Numbered from the stretch's first letter, positions 16,954 through 26,702 are shown. The stretch: DNA of 64,000 nt from Nibrella saemangeumensis (GCF_039541915.1 NZ_BAABHD010000084.1:186001-250000), one strand, 5' to 3'. The notes: generated by a model not told the origin, from the letters alone. Numbers and translations are program-made.

Positions 16954-18621
16954 ATGCTTAGACTCACCTTTGTTCTTTTTCTCTTTTCGCTTCTTTTAAC
17001 CAGTCACGCTGGGGTATTGGCCCAGAGCCGCGCCCGACAGGAGCGTACCCAGACCGTCCGCCCGGCTCCGCCCATTCCCCGGCTGGTGAGTGAGAACGGT
17101 AACCATACCCTGCTGGTAGACGGTCAGCCTTTTCTCATTCTGGGGGCTCAGATGTGGAATTCGAGCGGCTGGCCGGGTATTCTGGATAAAACATGGCCCC
17201 AGCTCCGTGAGCTGAATTGCAACACGCTGGAGGTACCGATCTATTGGGAGCAGATTGAACCCCAGCCGGGCCAGTACGACTTCAGCATCCTGGACAAACT
17301 CATCCTGGATGCGCGTCGGGAAAACCTCCGGCTGGTGCTGTTGTGGTTTGCCTCGTTCAAAAACGGGCAGTCGCAGTTTGTGCCGGCCTGGGTGAAAGAA
17401 AACACGCAGGAGTACCCCCGCATGCTGGACGGTACGGGCCGGCCGATTCAGGTCTTGTCGACCCTCTCGGAGAAGAACCGCAATGCCGACGCCCGTGCGT
17501 TTGCCGCCGTGATGGCGCATATCCGCCGGCTGGACGAGCCCTACCGGACGGTCATCATGATGCAGCCGGAAAACGAACCCGGCTCGCTGGGCACCGATCG
17601 CGATTATTCGCCGGCCGCGACAAAGCTGTTCAATGACCAGGTGCCAGCCAGCCTGGTATCGGCGCTGAAAAAACAGCCGGGCACGTGGGCGCAGGTATTT
17701 GGCCCGGAAGCGGCCGAAGCGTTCTCGGCCTACCACATGGCCTCGTACATCAACTACATTGCCGAAGCCGGTAAAAAGGAATACCCGCTGCCGATGTACG
17801 TAAACGCCTGGATTCGCGAAAACCGCTTTGGCCGGGCGGGCGAGCACCCCAGTGGTGGCCCTACTTCCAACATGCTGGATATCTACAAGGCCGCCGGTCC
17901 GGGTATCGATCTGCTGGCGGTCGATATCTACCACCGCAATTACATGCAGTTCCGGGCTCTGTGCGAGAAGTACGGACGCCCGGACAATGCCCTGTTTATC
18001 CCCGAAACCGGAAGAGGCATTCCCTTTGCCCGGTTTCATTTCTACGCCATCGGCGATTACAACGCCATCGGGGTAGCGCCCTACGGCATCGATCCCTTTC
18101 ATGCCGATCCGCACGACAAGCGGGACAAGGAAAAACTCGATACCAAGTTCGCCGGCATTGCCGCCAACTACCGGCTGCTGCGCCCGGCCATTCCGCTGAT
18201 TACCTCGCTGCAGAAAGCGGGAAAACTGAAGGCCGCTGCGGAAGAGGACGGTTTAGGCGATGAACTGCTGCATTTCAGCCAGTACGACCTGCTGCTTACG
18301 TATGGCTTTCCGACGTACCGGGAGGGGAAGGAAATGACCGGCCGGGTGCTGGTAGGGGAGACGGGGCCGGATGAGTTTGTTCTGATCGGGTTCGATACCA
18401 AATTCCAGTTCCGCCCGAGGCTGGGCTCGGGCTTTTCGTCGGCCGAGTTCATCTCCGTCGAGGAAGGTACGTTTGAGAACGGGACCTGGAAGAAAATCCG
18501 GAACTGGAACGGCGACGAAGTGTACCACTCCACCCTCACGCCCGAGGGGGTAATCCTGAAGGTAAAGCTCCGGGGGCTACAGTCCGATAAGCTCGATACG
18601 AAACCGAATTTTGAGCGGTAA
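16954..18621 (+). CDS. Secreted GH35-type beta-galactosidase with DUF5597-like C-terminus
   Basis: The ATG at 16954 starts a clear signal peptide (MLRLTFVLFLFSLLLTSHAG, then LAQ); an earlier frame start at 16885 would bury it. The 555-residue enzyme has a TIM barrel with LVDGQPFLILGAQMWNSSGW near 48 and CNTLEVPIYWEQIEPQPGQY near 88. The acid/base Glu is in PENEPG near 206 and the nucleophile Glu in IPETGRG near 351. The C-terminal 150 residues are beta-rich as in DUF5597 proteins. The family cleaves terminal beta-galactosides in the periplasm or outside. It follows the insertion sequence directly and ends at a strong terminator. Confidence 0.85.
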   Translation: MLRLTFVLFLFSLLLTSHAGVLAQSRARQERTQTVRPAPPIPRLVSENGNHTLLVDGQPFLILGAQMWNSSGWPGILDKTWPQLRELNCNTLEVPIYWEQIEPQPGQYDFSILDKLILDARRENLRLVLLWFASFKNGQSQFVPAWVKENTQEYPRMLDGTGRPIQVLSTLSEKNRNADARAFAAVMAHIRRLDEPYRTVIMMQPENEPGSLGTDRDYSPAATKLFNDQVPASLVSALKKQPGTWAQVFGPEAAEAFSAYHMASYINYIAEAGKKEYPLPMYVNAWIRENRFGRAGEHPSGGPTSNMLDIYKAAGPGIDLLAVDIYHRNYMQFRALCEKYGRPDNALFIPETGRGIPFARFHFYAIGDYNAIGVAPYGIDPFHADPHDKRDKEKLDTKFAGIAANYRLLRPAIPLITSLQKAGKLKAAAEEDGLGDELLHFSQYDLLLTYGFPTYREGKEMTGRVLVGETGPDEFVLIGFDTKFQFRPRLGSGFSSAEFISVEEGTFENGTWKKIRNWNGDEVYHSTLTPEGVILKVKLRGLQSDKLDTKPNFER

Positions 18622-18641
18622 GGAGCGTCAGGGACATTGGT

Positions 18642-18680
18642 AAACAGAATGGGCGATCACCGCGATCGCCCATTCTGTTT
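18642..18680. terminator. Bidirectional intrinsic terminator
   Basis: A perfect 17-bp inverted repeat: AAACAGAATGGGCGATC at 18642-18658 and its complement at 18664-18680, with a 5-base loop. It lies between the convergent GH35 and GH20 genes and has A/T-rich bases on both sides of the GC stem, so it can serve both strands. Confidence 0.85.
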
Positions 18681-18699
18681 GAGAAGAAGTCAGGCCAGC

Positions 18700-20589
18700 C
18701 TATTCGCGGCCGGCTCTTGCTCTTAACTCATTCCGTTTCAGGGTAATGAGGTGGCCAATGGGCTTGTTGTCGCGGTACGTAATCACCCGCAGCGTAATCG
18801 GGCCGTCGGGTAACTCAACGGGCTGGGTGTATTTCGTCGACTGATTGTCGGGCATGGTATCATCCAGGCTGTAGTAGATGTCCAGACCCGGCATTTCCGA
18901 CTCCAGTTGCAGCATCAGTTTATCGCCTTTCATCGTCGTTCTGACAATAGCGTCGTACATAGCGCGGGAGTAGTTGACGTTGGCGGCATCGGCCCGGTCG
19001 AAATGCTTCTCAACGCGTCTGGCGAAGTTATCCCAGTTCTTCACCTCTTTTGGCGACCAGTATACTTCCGACAGCGCCCAAGCCCGCGGGTAGGTCATGT
19101 ACTCAGCGTAGCGGAGGGTTGGTATCTGCTCGGTCCAGAGGTTACCCTGTCCGCCCAGAATGTGTTTGGCATCGACGCCTTCCGGAACCGGGTCAAAGCT
19201 GTAGCTTTTCTTCATGCGTAGCCCGGCGTACAGGGGAGGCTCAATAGATGCTTCACCCTGCTGGTAATCCAGGTAGGCAAAGGTAGTCGGGGTCATCACG
19301 ACATCGTGCCCCATATGAGCCGCTTCGATACCGCCTTTGACGCCCCGCCAGCTCATGACGGTGGCATCGGGGGAGATACCGCCTTCCAGGATCTCATCCC
19401 AGCCGAGGAGCCGTTTGCCTTTGGTTTTCAGGATACCTTCGACCCGGTTCATGAAGTAGCCCTGTAGGTCTTCCACGTGCCGGATGTTCAGCTTCTTCAT
19501 CAGGGCCTGGCAGCCGGGGTCCTGCGCCCAGTAACCTTTGTAGCACTCGTCCCCGCCGACGTGGATGTACTGGTTCGGGAAAAGCGCAGCTACCTCGGTA
19601 AAGACCTTGTCCAGAAACTCATACACCTTCTCATCCGACGGGTTCAGCGTATTATCGACCAGCATCTTGAACGTGCCGTTGCCGTACCATTCCGAGAAGG
19701 CCGTTCCCGGATTAACCCGCGCATTCGGGTTTTTAGTGCAGCTCAGTTCGGGGTAAGCCGCGATGGCCGCCAGGCTGTGGCCGGGTACGTCGATCTCCGG
19801 AATGATGGTCACGTTGCGTTCCTGCGCAAATCGCACGATCTCCCGAATGTCGTCCTGGGTATAAAAACCACCGTAGGAGGCTTGCTCACCCGGTTTGGGA
19901 TCGGCGCGTTCGCCGAAGTGGCCGGCCCGGGCCACCCGCCAGGCACCCACTTCGGTGAGTTTGGGCAGGGATTTGATCTCGATGCGCCAGCCGTTATCGT
20001 CGGTCAGGTGCCAGTGGAAGGTGTTGTACTTTAATTTGGCCAGTTGGTCGATGTAGCGCTTCACCTCGTCTTTGGTGAAGAAATGGCGGCTCACGTCGAG
20101 CATGATACCCCGCCAGCCGAACCGGGGGTAATCGGTGATCCGCACCGCCGGCAGGGTCCAGTTTGCTTTTGCGACTGTCTGCCCTTCAATGGCAGCGGGC
20201 AGGAGCTGCATCAGGGTCTGTGCTCCGTAGAACAGCCCGGCCGGCTGATTGGCCGAGATGACTACGCCCTTCGGCGTTGATTCCAGCGTGTAGCCCTCTT
20301 TGCCAAGCTGGTTGTTGGGGGTATCGTTCAGCCGGAGCTGAATGGCCCCGGTTTTGCCGGACTGCGCTTTCAGGGCGTAACCCGTGGGTGCGTTGAGTCG
20401 CTGCGCCAGCAGATCGGCTACGGCTTTGGCTTCGGGTTTGTTGTAGGCAATGGCCGCGCCGTTTTTGAGGCTGTAGGTGCCGCTGAGCATCTGCACCTGA
20501 ACCGGCTGCGGAATAATGTTAACGGTATTGTTCTGCGCCCTGCCTGTGGTCACTGCCAGCAGAAGCAGGAAAAATAAAGCATTTTTCAT
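18700..20589 (-). CDS. Secreted GH20 beta-N-acetylhexosaminidase
   Basis: A 629-residue protein with signal peptide (MKNALFFLLLLAVTTGRAQ). Residues 20-140 are the GH20b alpha/beta domain (IPQPVQVQMLSGTYSL), followed by the catalytic barrel with RYPRFGWRGIMLDVSRHFF-like start near 150, HWHLTDDNGWRIEIKSLPKL near 192, the catalytic Asp-Glu pair in HVGGDECYKGYW near 345 and a Trp-rich C-terminal barrel end. Residues about 555-620 form the C-terminal CHB_HEX_C_1-type beta domain (PGLDIYYSLDDTMP). It removes terminal GlcNAc or GalNAc from glycans using substrate-assisted catalysis. It follows the 536-residue secreted protein by 44 bp, likely one transcript. Confidence 0.92.
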   Translation of the reverse strand: MKNALFFLLLLAVTTGRAQNNTVNIIPQPVQVQMLSGTYSLKNGAAIAYNKPEAKAVADLLAQRLNAPTGYALKAQSGKTGAIQLRLNDTPNNQLGKEGYTLESTPKGVVISANQPAGLFYGAQTLMQLLPAAIEGQTVAKANWTLPAVRITDYPRFGWRGIMLDVSRHFFTKDEVKRYIDQLAKLKYNTFHWHLTDDNGWRIEIKSLPKLTEVGAWRVARAGHFGERADPKPGEQASYGGFYTQDDIREIVRFAQERNVTIIPEIDVPGHSLAAIAAYPELSCTKNPNARVNPGTAFSEWYGNGTFKMLVDNTLNPSDEKVYEFLDKVFTEVAALFPNQYIHVGGDECYKGYWAQDPGCQALMKKLNIRHVEDLQGYFMNRVEGILKTKGKRLLGWDEILEGGISPDATVMSWRGVKGGIEAAHMGHDVVMTPTTFAYLDYQQGEASIEPPLYAGLRMKKSYSFDPVPEGVDAKHILGGQGNLWTEQIPTLRYAEYMTYPRAWALSEVYWSPKEVKNWDNFARRVEKHFDRADAANVNYSRAMYDAIVRTTMKGDKLMLQLESEMPGLDIYYSLDDTMPDNQSTKYTQPVELPDGPITLRVITYRDNKPIGHLITLKRNELRARAGRE

Positions 20590-20633
20590 GAATAGAGGTT
20601 AGGTAAATGATCGCAAGTTAATAAATACCCGAC

Positions 20634-22244
20634 TTACGGCATAATAATCAGCTGGAGACCTTCCCCGCCCTTCAGCGAGACGGGGTAACCGTCGATCAGC
20701 GCCTGTCCACTAATCCGGGTAGTTTTGTTGGTGTTGGTCCGGTTGATCAGGATGTATGTTTTCTTTGGATCGACCGCAAACCACTCCTGGAACTGATTGA
20801 TGCGGGGGTAATTGACCGGCAAATTCAGGTGGTCTTTGTGCAGTTGCGTTCCAAACTTCAGCGTGCCGGTCCAGGGGGTAGTATTGGTATTCGTCACGCT
20901 GACGAAGAGATTATCTTTGCTGCTGGCCGCGCCGTAGAGTACCTGCTCGTCCCAGTTGGTCGCGGTGATACCGGCCGTTTTCCACAGGCTGTACATGAGC
21001 GTGGTGCGGGCAAAATTACCGTCGCCATGCCAGCCTTCAATGATACCGTTGGGTTGCTGCATGCCCCACATCACCTGAACCTGGCTGTCGAGCCAGGGTT
21101 TTACCGAAGGCACCGGCTCGCGGGCGTACAGGTTCAGCGCTCCCTCGATGGCGTCGGCGTACCCGTCGCTGCTACCCTTCTCCCAATCGAAGTTCCGGTA
21201 GCGGGTATCCAGGGCGTTCAGGGCTTTGAGCACCGCATCGCGGTAGGCGGGTTTGCTATCGAGCATATACACGGTATACAGCGCGTTGAGGGTATACCCC
21301 CAGGTATCAGCAATACCTTTATCCAGAATGGTGCCGGTAACCGGGTTCACCTCGTTGTAAAACAGTCCATCGTCGTTGCGTCCTTTCGCCAGTACACAGT
21401 CGAGCATCTCGTGCATATACGGCTGCCACTGTTTTTTCTTCGCAGGGTTGGCGTAATGCACGGCCGCGTAGACCTCCGACAGCCCGGCCACAATTTCGCA
21501 GCCGTGGTCGCGCAGCCGCAGGCGTTGCAGGCTGCGGGTAGGCAGGTTGGCGTCGCAGAGGTAGTAGTCGCCCAGTTCAACGGCCCGTTTAAGGTAACTG
21601 GGGTTGCCGGTCATCCAGTACATACGCGACAGCACCTGCAGCAGGTCACCGGCGGTTTCCACGTCGGCGCTGTTGCCATAGAACTGTCCTTCCAGGTGAA
21701 TGGGCAGCCGCACAATTTTTTCCAGATCATCCAGTATGGCCAGCATCCGGTCGGACCAGGGACTTTTGCCCAGCCATTCGGTCAGCGGTATCAGGCCATC
21801 TTTCATGTACTCGGCGCTGCCGAACAGCACCTGGCTGGTATCGACTTTCTCGCTGCGGAACGCTTTCCGGGTGAATGAATAGGTGTCGGGCAGGTTGCCG
21901 ATGCGGGCGGTCATTTTCTTTTCGGTATTCAGCATATCCAGCATCCGGCCTTTAAACAGGGCCGGCTTCAGAATGGCGGAGGTCATCACCATAAAGGGGT
22001 AATTGTCGGCGGCAGCGTCCCAGGCGTTCCAGAAGTCGCGGCTTTCTTTCAGGTTGCGGGGGATCAGGCCGGTGGCGGAGTCGGCCTGGGCGAGCCAGCC
22101 GGTTACGTAGCGGTCGCAGCGTTTGAAGCCTTCGTTGGCCAGCCGCCCGTTGCTGGCGGCCTCCTCAAACAATTGGGTTGAGGTTTGCGCCTGGGCCGAC
22201 GCCAGCAGGCAGAAACCGGAAAAGAACAGGAGGAGTTGTTTCAT
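20634..22244 (-). CDS. Secreted protein with probable alpha/alpha-toroid fold, unrecognised family
   Basis: A 536-residue protein with a signal peptide (MKQLLLFFSGFCLLASAQA). The mature part is mostly helical with repeated W, Y and G patterns: DSATGLIPRNLKESRDFWNA near 54, DNYPFMVMTSAIL near 80, GQFYGNSADVETAGDLLQVL near 190, DKGIADTWGYTLNALYTVYM near 312, and GSSDGYADAIEGALNLYARE near 357. Such spacing suits a six-hairpin glycosidase fold as in GH88/GH105 or GH127-like enzymes, but I recognise no family. The last 100 residues are beta-rich. Cotranscription with the GH20 gene suggests action on an amino-sugar-containing glycan. Confidence 0.72.
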   Translation of the reverse strand: MKQLLLFFSGFCLLASAQAQTSTQLFEEAASNGRLANEGFKRCDRYVTGWLAQADSATGLIPRNLKESRDFWNAWDAAADNYPFMVMTSAILKPALFKGRMLDMLNTEKKMTARIGNLPDTYSFTRKAFRSEKVDTSQVLFGSAEYMKDGLIPLTEWLGKSPWSDRMLAILDDLEKIVRLPIHLEGQFYGNSADVETAGDLLQVLSRMYWMTGNPSYLKRAVELGDYYLCDANLPTRSLQRLRLRDHGCEIVAGLSEVYAAVHYANPAKKKQWQPYMHEMLDCVLAKGRNDDGLFYNEVNPVTGTILDKGIADTWGYTLNALYTVYMLDSKPAYRDAVLKALNALDTRYRNFDWEKGSSDGYADAIEGALNLYAREPVPSVKPWLDSQVQVMWGMQQPNGIIEGWHGDGNFARTTLMYSLWKTAGITATNWDEQVLYGAASSKDNLFVSVTNTNTTPWTGTLKFGTQLHKDHLNLPVNYPRINQFQEWFAVDPKKTYILINRTNTNKTTRISGQALIDGYPVSLKGGEGLQLIIMP

Positions 22245-22300
22245 AGGGGTATTCGTTACGGGTAGTTGCGACGGCCGGAGGGATCCGGAACTAGTTTGCG

Positions 22301-22308
22301 CAAAATTA
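22301..22308 (-). promoter_or_regulatory. Candidate -7 element for the toroid/GH20 genes
   Basis: On the minus strand TAATTTTG matches TAnnTTTG and lies 56 bp before the ATG at 22244. The -33 position (TGG, about 19 bp upstream) is a weak match, so the call is tentative. Confidence 0.4.
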
Positions 22309-22393
22309 ATCTCTATCTTTAACGCCAGACCCGCCGGGCGGATTGTCTGGCAAAACCAGCGCTCACCCGCCCGGTACTGACTTGTAATATTAA

Positions 22394-22413
22394 TGATTCA
22401 ATTGATGATTCGA
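22394..22413 (+). repeat. Weak octamer-like repeats at the kinase start codon
   Basis: TGATTCAA (22394-22401) and TGATTCGA (22406-22413) each differ by one base from units of the TCAYTCAA arrays found before 6239 and 37463, and the second overlaps the ATG at 22413. The similarity may be coincidental. Confidence 0.3.
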
Positions 22414-25400
22414 TGCAAGTAACGCTAAAAAGCAGACTCTATTGGGGGTTTAGTTTAGCCGTCGCCCTGATCATCCTCATCGGTGTGTTGTCGTACCAGA
22501 CCTTCCGGCGACAATCGTACGAAGCCGATTGGGTGAAGCACACATACCGGGTGATCAACCAGCTTGAAAATATTCAGAAAGTGCTGCTCGACATGGAAGC
22601 GTCCCGGCGGGGTTTCCGGAGCACCAACGAACGACGCTTTCTGGTGCCTTACAATAATGGCCTGCGCACCATCGGTCCCACCGTTGAAGCGCTTACGGAA
22701 GTGGTGGCCGACAACCCCGATCAACTGGCCCGCGCCCGGCAGGTTCAGGCCGACGTCAACGGCTTACTCCAGTACTGGGTGGACCTGGGTTACGACGCCG
22801 GCCGGTATAATCGCCAGGATATCGTGCGCATTACCGATATCGAAAAAAGCTGGATGGACAGCCTCCGGAACCAGCTGGTCAAGATGATCGAAAGCGAACA
22901 GAAACTGCTGACGCAGCGTGAAATGGAAGCGGACCGGGCGGTCGACAACGCCACCTTGTCGCTGGTCCTGGGAACCATCGGTATTCTGGTCATTGTCGGG
23001 ATTCTGATGTTCCTGATCATCCGGGAGTTCAACCGCCGTCGCCAGGCGGAGCAGGAACTGCAGCGAAACCTGAACCAGCTTGAAAACCTAAACCAGGAGA
23101 GTGAGGAAAAGAACTGGCTGCTGTCGGGCGCAGCCACGATTCATGCGAGCATGCAGGGGGTAGCGGATGTCCCTACCCTGGCCGAGGCCGCCATTAAGGC
23201 CGTCACCCGTTTTCTGGATGTACCCGTGGGCGCTTTCTATGCGTTTCGGAACGAACCCGGCCAACTGGTGCTTACTGCGGCCGAAGCGCTGCCCAATTCA
23301 GCCCGGATGACCTTTGCTGTGGGTGAGGGCCTGATTGGACAGGCCGCTACCCGGCCGGAACTGTATGTGGTTAAAGAAGTGCCGGCCGACTACTGGCCCA
23401 TCCGGTCAGGCATCGGCCAGGCCCGGCCGGGAGAGGTGGCGCTGGTGCCGCTTTGGTATGACCGGGAGGTGAAAGGGGTTCTGGAACTGGCTTCGTTCCG
23501 GCCGTTCGACGCCCGGCAACTGGACTTTCTGAACGTTGTCGCCAGCAATATCGCCGTCGCGCTGAACGCGGCCGATGCGCGGGAAAAGGTGATGTCGCTG
23601 CTGGAGAAGGTGCAGGAGCAGAAGGAAGAGCTGGAAAACCAGCAGGAAGAACTTCGGCAAACCAACGAGGAACTGGTTCGCCAGACCGAAATCCTGCAGT
23701 CGTCGGAGGAAGAGCTGAAGGTGCAGGAAGAGGAACTTCGCCAGATCAATACCGAACTGGAAGAAAAGAACGAGGCCGTGGAGACGGCCCGGCAGGCGCT
23801 GGCCCTGAAAGCCCGCGAACTGGAAGTGACCAGCCAGTACAAGTCAGAATTTCTGGCCAATATGTCGCACGAACTGCGGACCCCCCTCAACAGCGTGCTG
23901 ATTCTGGCGAAACTGCTGGCGGAAAACAAAGCCCGGAACCTGACCGACAAACAGATTGAATACGCCAACATCATTAATAAATCGGGCACCAGCCTGCTCG
24001 ATCTGATCAACGATATTCTGGACCTGGCGAAGATCGAAGCCGGTAAGATCGACCTGCACATGGAGATAGTGCCGGTTACCAGTATTGTGGAGGACCTGAA
24101 ACAACTGTTTACGGTGGTAGCCGAGCAGAAGGGCGTGCGGTTTGTAACCCGCATTGACGAGACCGCACCGGCCGACCTCTGCACCGATAAGCACCGGCTG
24201 GAACAGGTTATCAAGAATTTGCTGTCCAATGCCTTCAAGTTTACCCCAAAGGGCGGTACCGTTACGCTGTCGGTTGAAACGGCCCAAACCCGGCGGCTGC
24301 TGTTTACGACCGAGGGCCTGACCACCGCCGATCAGGTGCTGGCCATTGCCGTTACCGATACCGGCATCGGCATACCGGCCGATAAGCAGCAGCTTATTTT
24401 TGAGGCCTTTCAGCAGGCCGACGGTTCCACCAGTCGCAAGTATGGGGGAACTGGCCTGGGGCTGTCTATTGCCAGGGAACTGATCCGGAAGCTGGGTGGG
24501 GAGGTGTTCATACAGAGCGAATCCGGTCGGGGCAGTACCTTTACAATATACCTGCCGATCCGCCAGGCTATGGTCCGGCCGGTAGCTGCCAAACCCACCG
24601 AAATCCCCGTTTCGCTACCCGCCCTGCCGCTTAATGGCGTGGAGGAGCAGACGGAACTGCCCGATGACCGGCATACCCTGAACGGGAATGACCGTGTCAT
24701 GCTCATCATTGAAGACGATCCGAACTTTGCCGCTGTAGTTCAGGATTTTGCCCGCCAGAAAGGCTACAAAACACTGGTGGCGCTGCGGGGTGACGAAGGA
24801 CTGTATTACGCCCGCACCTACCGGCCCACGGCCATCACCCTCGACCTGAAACTGCCCGGTATCGACGGCTGGCAACTTCTGAAGCTGCTTAAAAGCGACG
24901 AGACTCTGAAGCATATACCGGTACACGTGATTTCGGCTGTCGATGAGCCTCTGCCGGTCACAGGCGGGGCGACGGCGTACCTCAAAAAACCAGTAGCGAA
25001 AGAAGACCTCGAACAGGCGTTTACCCAGATTGGCCGGCAACTGCCGGCGGAAGTAAAAAAGGTGCTGGTGCTGTCGGGTAACTACCTGAGCCAGGATTCG
25101 CTGAAACAACTCATCAACGACCGTAGTTTCGACTTTGCGTGTGACTATGCCGCCACCGAAGAGGAGGCCCGGCAGATGGTAAAAGCGCAGCGGTACGACT
25201 GTATTATTGCCGATATAGGTGAGGACCTCAAAAAAGGCGTCGACGAACTACAGGCGCTGCAGAATGATCCCGACACCGACGAAATACCGGTCATTATTTA
25301 CCTGGCCCAGGATCTGTCGGCTTCCGATGAACTGCAGCTAAAACGGCTGTCGGACGTCATTATCCGCGACTCATCGCGTTCCAAAGAACGGCTGATGGAC

Positions 25401-25859
25401 GAACTGGAACTGTTCCTGTACAAGATTCAGGAAACTGCACCAAGGTCGGTCCCCCGCTACGAAACGGCGCTCGGCGACGAAGCGCTGCTGGGAAAGAAAG
25501 TGCTGCTTGCCGACGATGATATGCGGAATGTTTTTGCCCTGAGTACCCTGCTGGAAGAGCAGCAGATGACTGTGCTGACGGCCGGCGATGGCAAAGAAGC
25601 CCTGGAATTACTGAACCAGCATCCGGATATACATATTGTGCTGATGGACGTGATGATGCCCGACATGGACGGCTACGAAGCCACCCGGCAGATTCGGAGT
25701 GACCCGCGCTTTGCCAGACTGCCGGTGATTGCCCTGACGGCCAAAGCCATGCCGGGCGATCGCGAAAAAAGCCTGGAAGCCGGCGCGTCAGATTATATTA
25801 CCAAGCCTGTCGACAGCCAGAAGCTGTTTTCGCTGATGCGGGTGTGGCTATCCCGGTAA
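22413..25859 (+). CDS. Hybrid sensor histidine kinase: CHASE3-GAF-HisKA-HATPase with three receiver domains
   Basis: An 1148-residue membrane kinase. Two membrane helices (residues 10-30 and 183-205) flank a CHASE3-like sensor with DMEASRRGFRSTNERRFL. A GAF domain follows (about 235-380), then a long coiled coil rich in EEL repeats (385-470), then HisKA with FLANMSHELRTPLN (His near 486) and HATPase_c with NLLSNAFKFTPKGG, DTGIGIP and GGTGLGLSIAREL. Three receivers complete it: about 765-880 (IIEDD and TLDLKLPGIDGW), about 890-1000 (weak, with IADIG) and about 1020-1145 (LADDD and LMDVMMPDMDGYEATRQ). The second receiver is degenerate. It leads a four-gene signalling cassette; the input is unknown. 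Confidence 0.92.
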   Translation: MQVTLKSRLYWGFSLAVALIILIGVLSYQTFRRQSYEADWVKHTYRVINQLENIQKVLLDMEASRRGFRSTNERRFLVPYNNGLRTIGPTVEALTEVVADNPDQLARARQVQADVNGLLQYWVDLGYDAGRYNRQDIVRITDIEKSWMDSLRNQLVKMIESEQKLLTQREMEADRAVDNATLSLVLGTIGILVIVGILMFLIIREFNRRRQAEQELQRNLNQLENLNQESEEKNWLLSGAATIHASMQGVADVPTLAEAAIKAVTRFLDVPVGAFYAFRNEPGQLVLTAAEALPNSARMTFAVGEGLIGQAATRPELYVVKEVPADYWPIRSGIGQARPGEVALVPLWYDREVKGVLELASFRPFDARQLDFLNVVASNIAVALNAADAREKVMSLLEKVQEQKEELENQQEELRQTNEELVRQTEILQSSEEELKVQEEELRQINTELEEKNEAVETARQALALKARELEVTSQYKSEFLANMSHELRTPLNSVLILAKLLAENKARNLTDKQIEYANIINKSGTSLLDLINDILDLAKIEAGKIDLHMEIVPVTSIVEDLKQLFTVVAEQKGVRFVTRIDETAPADLCTDKHRLEQVIKNLLSNAFKFTPKGGTVTLSVETAQTRRLLFTTEGLTTADQVLAIAVTDTGIGIPADKQQLIFEAFQQADGSTSRKYGGTGLGLSIARELIRKLGGEVFIQSESGRGSTFTIYLPIRQAMVRPVAAKPTEIPVSLPALPLNGVEEQTELPDDRHTLNGNDRVMLIIEDDPNFAAVVQDFARQKGYKTLVALRGDEGLYYARTYRPTAITLDLKLPGIDGWQLLKLLKSDETLKHIPVHVISAVDEPLPVTGGATAYLKKPVAKEDLEQAFTQIGRQLPAEVKKVLVLSGNYLSQDSLKQLINDRSFDFACDYAATEEEARQMVKAQRYDCIIADIGEDLKKGVDELQALQNDPDTDEIPVIIYLAQDLSASDELQLKRLSDVIIRDSSRSKERLMDELELFLYKIQETAPRSVPRYETALGDEALLGKKVLLADDDMRNVFALSTLLEEQQMTVLTAGDGKEALELLNQHPDIHIVLMDVMMPDMDGYEATRQIRSDPRFARLPVIALTAKAMPGDREKSLEAGASDYITKPVDSQKLFSLMRVWLSR

Positions 25860-25867
25860 CTGATGGT

Positions 25868-26695
25868 ATGAGTAGTCAGCACGAGATTAATCCTGAAGAA
25901 CTAAACGCGATCATTGACCTGATCCGGCTGCAGTACGGGTATGATTTTAGCGATTATGCGCCGGCCTCCTTCCGGCGCCGGATTGCCCGGTGCATGAGCA
26001 CGGCGGGTATTAAAACAGCGTATGATCTGAAGTTTCACCTGCTCAACGACAAACCCTTTTTCGGGTGGTTCCTGCAGTCCATCACCGTAAACGTCACGGA
26101 GATGTTCCGCGATCCGGCTTTCTACAAAATGCTGCGGGAGCAGGTGCTGCCAACGCTGGCGTCGTATCCGGTGCTGAAGATCTGGCACGCGGGCTGTGCC
26201 ACCGGCGAAGAAGTGTTTTCCATGGCCATTCTGCTGCAGGAAGAAGGGCTGCTCCGGCGTACGCGCATTTACGCTACCGACCTGAACCCGGCTAATCTGG
26301 AGAGGGCCCGGACGGGTATTGTGCCGCTGCAGCACATGCGCGATTATACGTTCAATTACATTCAGTCGGGCGGTAAGAACGAATTTTCATCGTACTACAC
26401 GGCCCGGTACGAAAATGCGATTATCGACAAAGAACTCCGGCAAAACATCTTATTTTCGCCCCACAACCTGGTAACCGACCAGGTATTTAACGAATTCCAG
26501 CTGATCTGCTGCCGCAACGTGCTGATCTACTTTAACAAAGTCCTGCAGAACCGGGTCATTCACCTCTTCTACGACAGCCTGTCGCCCCTGGGGTACCTGG
26601 CCATCGGCATGAAAGAGTCGCTGCTTTTTTCGGATATTCGGGATCGTTTTGACGTAGTCAGCGCAACAACCAAGGTTTTCAGACGTAAAATGTAA
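25868..26695 (+). CDS. CheR-type protein-glutamate methyltransferase
   Basis: The ATG at 25868 follows the kinase stop by 8 bp; an earlier ATG at 25844 would overlap the kinase gene by 16 bp and precede the natural N-terminus MSSQHEINPEELNAI. The 275-residue protein has the CheR N-terminal helical domain (FRRRIARCM) and the SAM-binding domain with WHAGCATGEEVFSMAI near 108, YATDLNP near 135, and the late motif LICCRNVLIYF near 212. It methylates glutamates on a receptor-like or signalling partner. No chemoreceptor gene is nearby, so it probably serves a non-chemotactic sensor, as in other Bacteroidetes cassettes. Confidence 0.9.
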   Translation: MSSQHEINPEELNAIIDLIRLQYGYDFSDYAPASFRRRIARCMSTAGIKTAYDLKFHLLNDKPFFGWFLQSITVNVTEMFRDPAFYKMLREQVLPTLASYPVLKIWHAGCATGEEVFSMAILLQEEGLLRRTRIYATDLNPANLERARTGIVPLQHMRDYTFNYIQSGGKNEFSSYYTARYENAIIDKELRQNILFSPHNLVTDQVFNEFQLICCRNVLIYFNKVLQNRVIHLFYDSLSPLGYLAIGMKESLLFSDIRDRFDVVSATTKVFRRKM

Positions 26696-26702
26696 GGCAG
26701 GT

